Below the pieces are notes generated by a model. That model ran no database searches. It worked only from the letters and a program-made list of their open reading frames with translations, and was not told the DNA's origin. DNA of 18,841 nucleotides, from assembly GCA_016256075.1 (NCBI GenBank), contig SDVU01000162.1, positions 1 through 18,841 of the forward strand, written 5' to 3'. Positions 17,700 through 18,841 of the stretch are shown piece by piece; positions within the stretch are counted from its first letter, which is position 1; every line of letters begins with the position of its first letter. A program made the translations under genes and the position numbers. The DNA is from Dictyocoela muelleri. Lineage: Eukaryota; Microsporidia.

Positions 17700-18560
17700 T
17701 ACCCGATGTCACACACAACATCCAGTTGAAGAAAAACGAAGTAATCTCCATGAAGCCATTCCGTATTCATTTAACAATAAAAGGGAAGGTAAACAGCGAG
17801 ATTGAAAAATTATTAAGAGATGGAATCATTCAGAAAAGTCAATCTTCATATGCATCTGCCGCATTCCCGATGCTGAAAAAAAACGGAGATATTCGTCTAG
17901 TAGTAGACTACAGAGCATTAAATCAGATAACTTTAGAATATTACTACGTATTCCCAAAAATTATTTGATAACTAGCACAGCTAGGGAAAACAAAACTCTT
18001 TTCGAAATTAGACATGAAATCCGGATACTACCAGATCGCGTTGAAACCAGATTCTAAAAAATATACTGCTTTATGGATTGAGAATACAAAATACGAGTGG
18101 AATAGAATGCCATTCGGACTTACTAATGCTCCCAAGACTTTTCAGAGGGCAATGGATAAGCTGTTTGGTGACCTTTCATTCGTAAAGGTGTATCTTGATG
18201 ACATTGTTGTGCACTCATGTAGCGAAGAAGAACACCATCACCATCTTGAAATAGTAATGAACATCATCAACGAGAATTTCCTTAAAATAAACCTTGAAAA
18301 AAGTGAATTTTACAAAGAAGAAATATACTTCTTAGGACACCTCATATCGTGCAAAGGGATTAGGCCAGATTGTAGAACACTAGAATCATTCAAAATCGGA
18401 AAACCAAAAACTAAGAAACATATTCAAAGAATACTAGGATTTTTAAATTATTTCAGATGCTTTATTCCAAATTTTAGTGCGAAAACCACATTCCTTAGCG
18501 AACTTATAAAAAAGGAAGAAAAAATAAAATGGAAAGATGAGTATAACGATAAAATTGACG
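17700..18560 (+). pseudogene. Reverse transcriptase region of the Ty3/gypsy element
   Basis: The blocks in order are DGIIQKSQSSYASAAFPMLK with RLVVDYRALN, then KLDMKSGYYQIALK, then RMPFGLTNAPKTFQRAMD, and FVKVYLDDIVVHS with the YLDD catalytic Asp pair (near 18190-18205). INLEKSEFYKEEIYFLGH and RILGFLNYFRCFIPNFS of the thumb and connection follow. It copies the element RNA to DNA. The blocks are highly conserved, in keeping with a recent copy. Confidence 0.92.
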
Positions 18561-18574
18561 AAATTGGAATATAA

Positions 18575-18841
18575 TCAAACAGAAACCTTTGCCGAGCTTC
18601 CCAGATACCACCAGACCATTTATTTTAGAAACGGACGCCTCAGACAGAGCTATAGGCGCAGTTCTCAAACAAAATAATAAGGTGATCGCATTCTACAGTT
18701 ATAAGTTCTCTAAGGTAGAACAAAATTACACATCTATGGAAAAAGAAGCATTAGGAGTGATTATGTCAATGACACATTTCCGGCCATATATAATAGCCAG
18801 TAAAACAATAATTTACACTGATAATCGAAATATTCTATTTG
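18575..18841 (+). pseudogene. RNase H region of the Ty3/gypsy element, cut by the window edge
   Basis: LETDASDRAIGAVLKQ carries the first catalytic Asp, NYTSMEKEALGVI the Glu, and IIYTDNRNILF the second Asp just before the window ends. This follows the reverse transcriptase, as in Ty3/gypsy pol, and would degrade the RNA strand of the hybrid. Integrase and the 3' LTR lie beyond the edge. Confidence 0.88.

Larger units (their letters stand above)
16141..18841 (+). mobile_element. Ty3/gypsy LTR retrotransposon, 5' part, runs off the window
   Basis: Gag, retropepsin, reverse transcriptase and the start of RNase H follow one another on the plus strand in Ty3/gypsy order. Base composition is clearly richer in G and C than the flanks. 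The left limit is approximate: no second LTR is inside the window, so the 5' LTR cannot be delimited and may include the 22-bp repeats just before. The copy is broken by a few interruptions but keeps long open stretches, so it is much younger than the minus-strand fossil at 5379-9335, with which it shares only the family. Confidence 0.9.

Noticed and set aside
1-18841. Host protein genes
   Set aside because: Every convincing coding stretch belongs to a transposon or retrotransposon family; no housekeeping or other host family was recognised in either strand.

Overview
The window reads as a gene-poor, strongly AT-rich eukaryotic region made almost entirely of transposable elements and their wreckage. 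I recognise no host gene, tRNA or rRNA. The mix of Ty3/gypsy, Merlin (ISXO2/IS1595-type transposase), Tigger/pogo and IS630/Tc1-like elements, all without visible introns, in very AT-rich DNA fits a microsporidian such as a Nosema relative best. That is an inference: the sequence alone does not exclude another AT-rich eukaryote.

Layout. 2-425: 3' end of a Tigger/pogo element (transposase C-terminus, sub-terminal repeats, terminal repeat, TA flank). 426-5378: decayed DNA holding a 21-bp T-rich repeat cluster (1078-1247) with an inverted counterpart (5103-5196), a broken IS630-type transposase (1832-2352), four copies of a roughly 100-bp dispersed repeat (two of them forming a foldback), a 765-bp element with 17-bp inverted ends, and a 32-bp minisatellite. 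5379 to about 9335: an old Ty3/gypsy fossil on the minus strand between two diverged LTRs. 9485-9777 and about 11320-11502: two long near-perfect palindromes. 11589-12703: a Merlin transposon with about 52-bp inverted ends and a perfect 8-bp target duplication. 12897-13088: a relic of a second ISXO2-like transposase. 13116-15992: an integrase-bearing element with 296-bp terminal inverted repeats and no visible retrotransposon genes, best read as a Ginger-like DNA transposon. 16015-16139: a 22-bp minisatellite. About 16141-18841: the 5' part of a younger, more GC-rich plus-strand Ty3/gypsy element that runs off the window.

No genes here cooperate in a host pathway; each element carries its own mobilisation machinery. 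Three results stand out. The Merlin transposase is split exactly at a canonical -1 slippery site. The Ginger-like element has long matched ends, each carrying four GTGACCC-type repeats. Several unrelated elements, and the region as a whole, are rich in long hairpins and sub-terminal tandem motifs.
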